Made by a program: the position numbers and the translations under genes. A DNA stretch of 6,031 bases from CAYLLE01 sp964384485. Its GTDB lineage: Bacteria; Spirochaetota; Spirochaetia; CAYLLE01. The DNA is taken from the NCBI GenBank assembly GCA_964384485.1, contig CAYLLE010000173.1, positions 1 to 6,031 on the forward strand, written 5' to 3'. Positions 6,009 through 6,031 of this stretch are shown here, piece by piece. How positions within the stretch are numbered: the first letter of the stretch is position 1; every line of letters begins with the position of its first letter. Below the pieces are notes generated by a model. That model saw only the letters and a list, made by a program, of their open reading frames with translations, was not told where the DNA came from and did not search any database.

Positions 6009-6031
6009 AAAATTTATAAATTGTTTTATTA

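Noticed and set aside
1..6031. A previously undescribed system, mobile element, CRISPR array or toxin-antitoxin pair
   Set aside because: All four genes are intact members of known families in a known arrangement. No terminal inverted repeats, arrays, integrase or small linked gene pair was seen.

Overview
The window holds one complete four-gene locus on the + strand: a membrane-anchored AraC-family regulator, two CUT1-type sugar ABC permeases and an extracellular solute-binding protein (SBP), closed by a strong intrinsic terminator. Coding density is high and there is no sign of mobile elements, CRISPR, tRNA or rRNA. No gene is supported on the - strand.

Organism: DNA of moderate GC (roughly mid-40s % by eye) with clear Shine-Dalgarno sites before three of the four genes. 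The SBP has an export signal ending VFA-SGEKE, with a serine where a lipoprotein would carry its cysteine. A Gram-positive host such as Paenibacillus, where this regulator/permease/SBP layout is common, would be expected to lipidate this SBP. The non-lipidated form and the 'xGxKE' start of the mature protein point to a diderm, most likely a spirochaete (Treponema/Spirochaeta/Sphaerochaeta type). This is an inference, not a proven assignment.

Layout: 1-61, upstream region with a possible promoter and two short palindromes. 62-2344, 760-aa regulator with an extracytoplasmic sensor domain between two membrane helices and a C-terminal double HTH. 2345-2474, intergenic region with a possible promoter (TTGACC at 2400). 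2475-3392, LplB-like permease, probably starting at TTG 2475 rather than at the longer TTG 2400. 3411-4295, YtcP/LplC-like permease. 4296-4340, short spacer with a small GC hairpin. 4341-5864, LplA-like SBP with a DUF3502-type C-terminus. 5865-5932, two consecutive hairpins, the second with a T-tract. 5933-6031, non-coding, start of the next intergenic region.

How it works together: the SBP should capture a carbohydrate (probably an oligosaccharide or sugar derivative) in the periplasm and deliver it to the two permeases. No ATPase is encoded here, so a shared MsmX/MsiK/UgpC-type ATPase elsewhere is expected. The regulator probably senses a ligand, or the loaded SBP, outside the membrane and controls the transporter genes. 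The substrate cannot be read from this window because no catabolic enzyme is present. I found no evidence of a new kind of system; the points of interest are the start-site correction, the control regions and the terminator arrangement.
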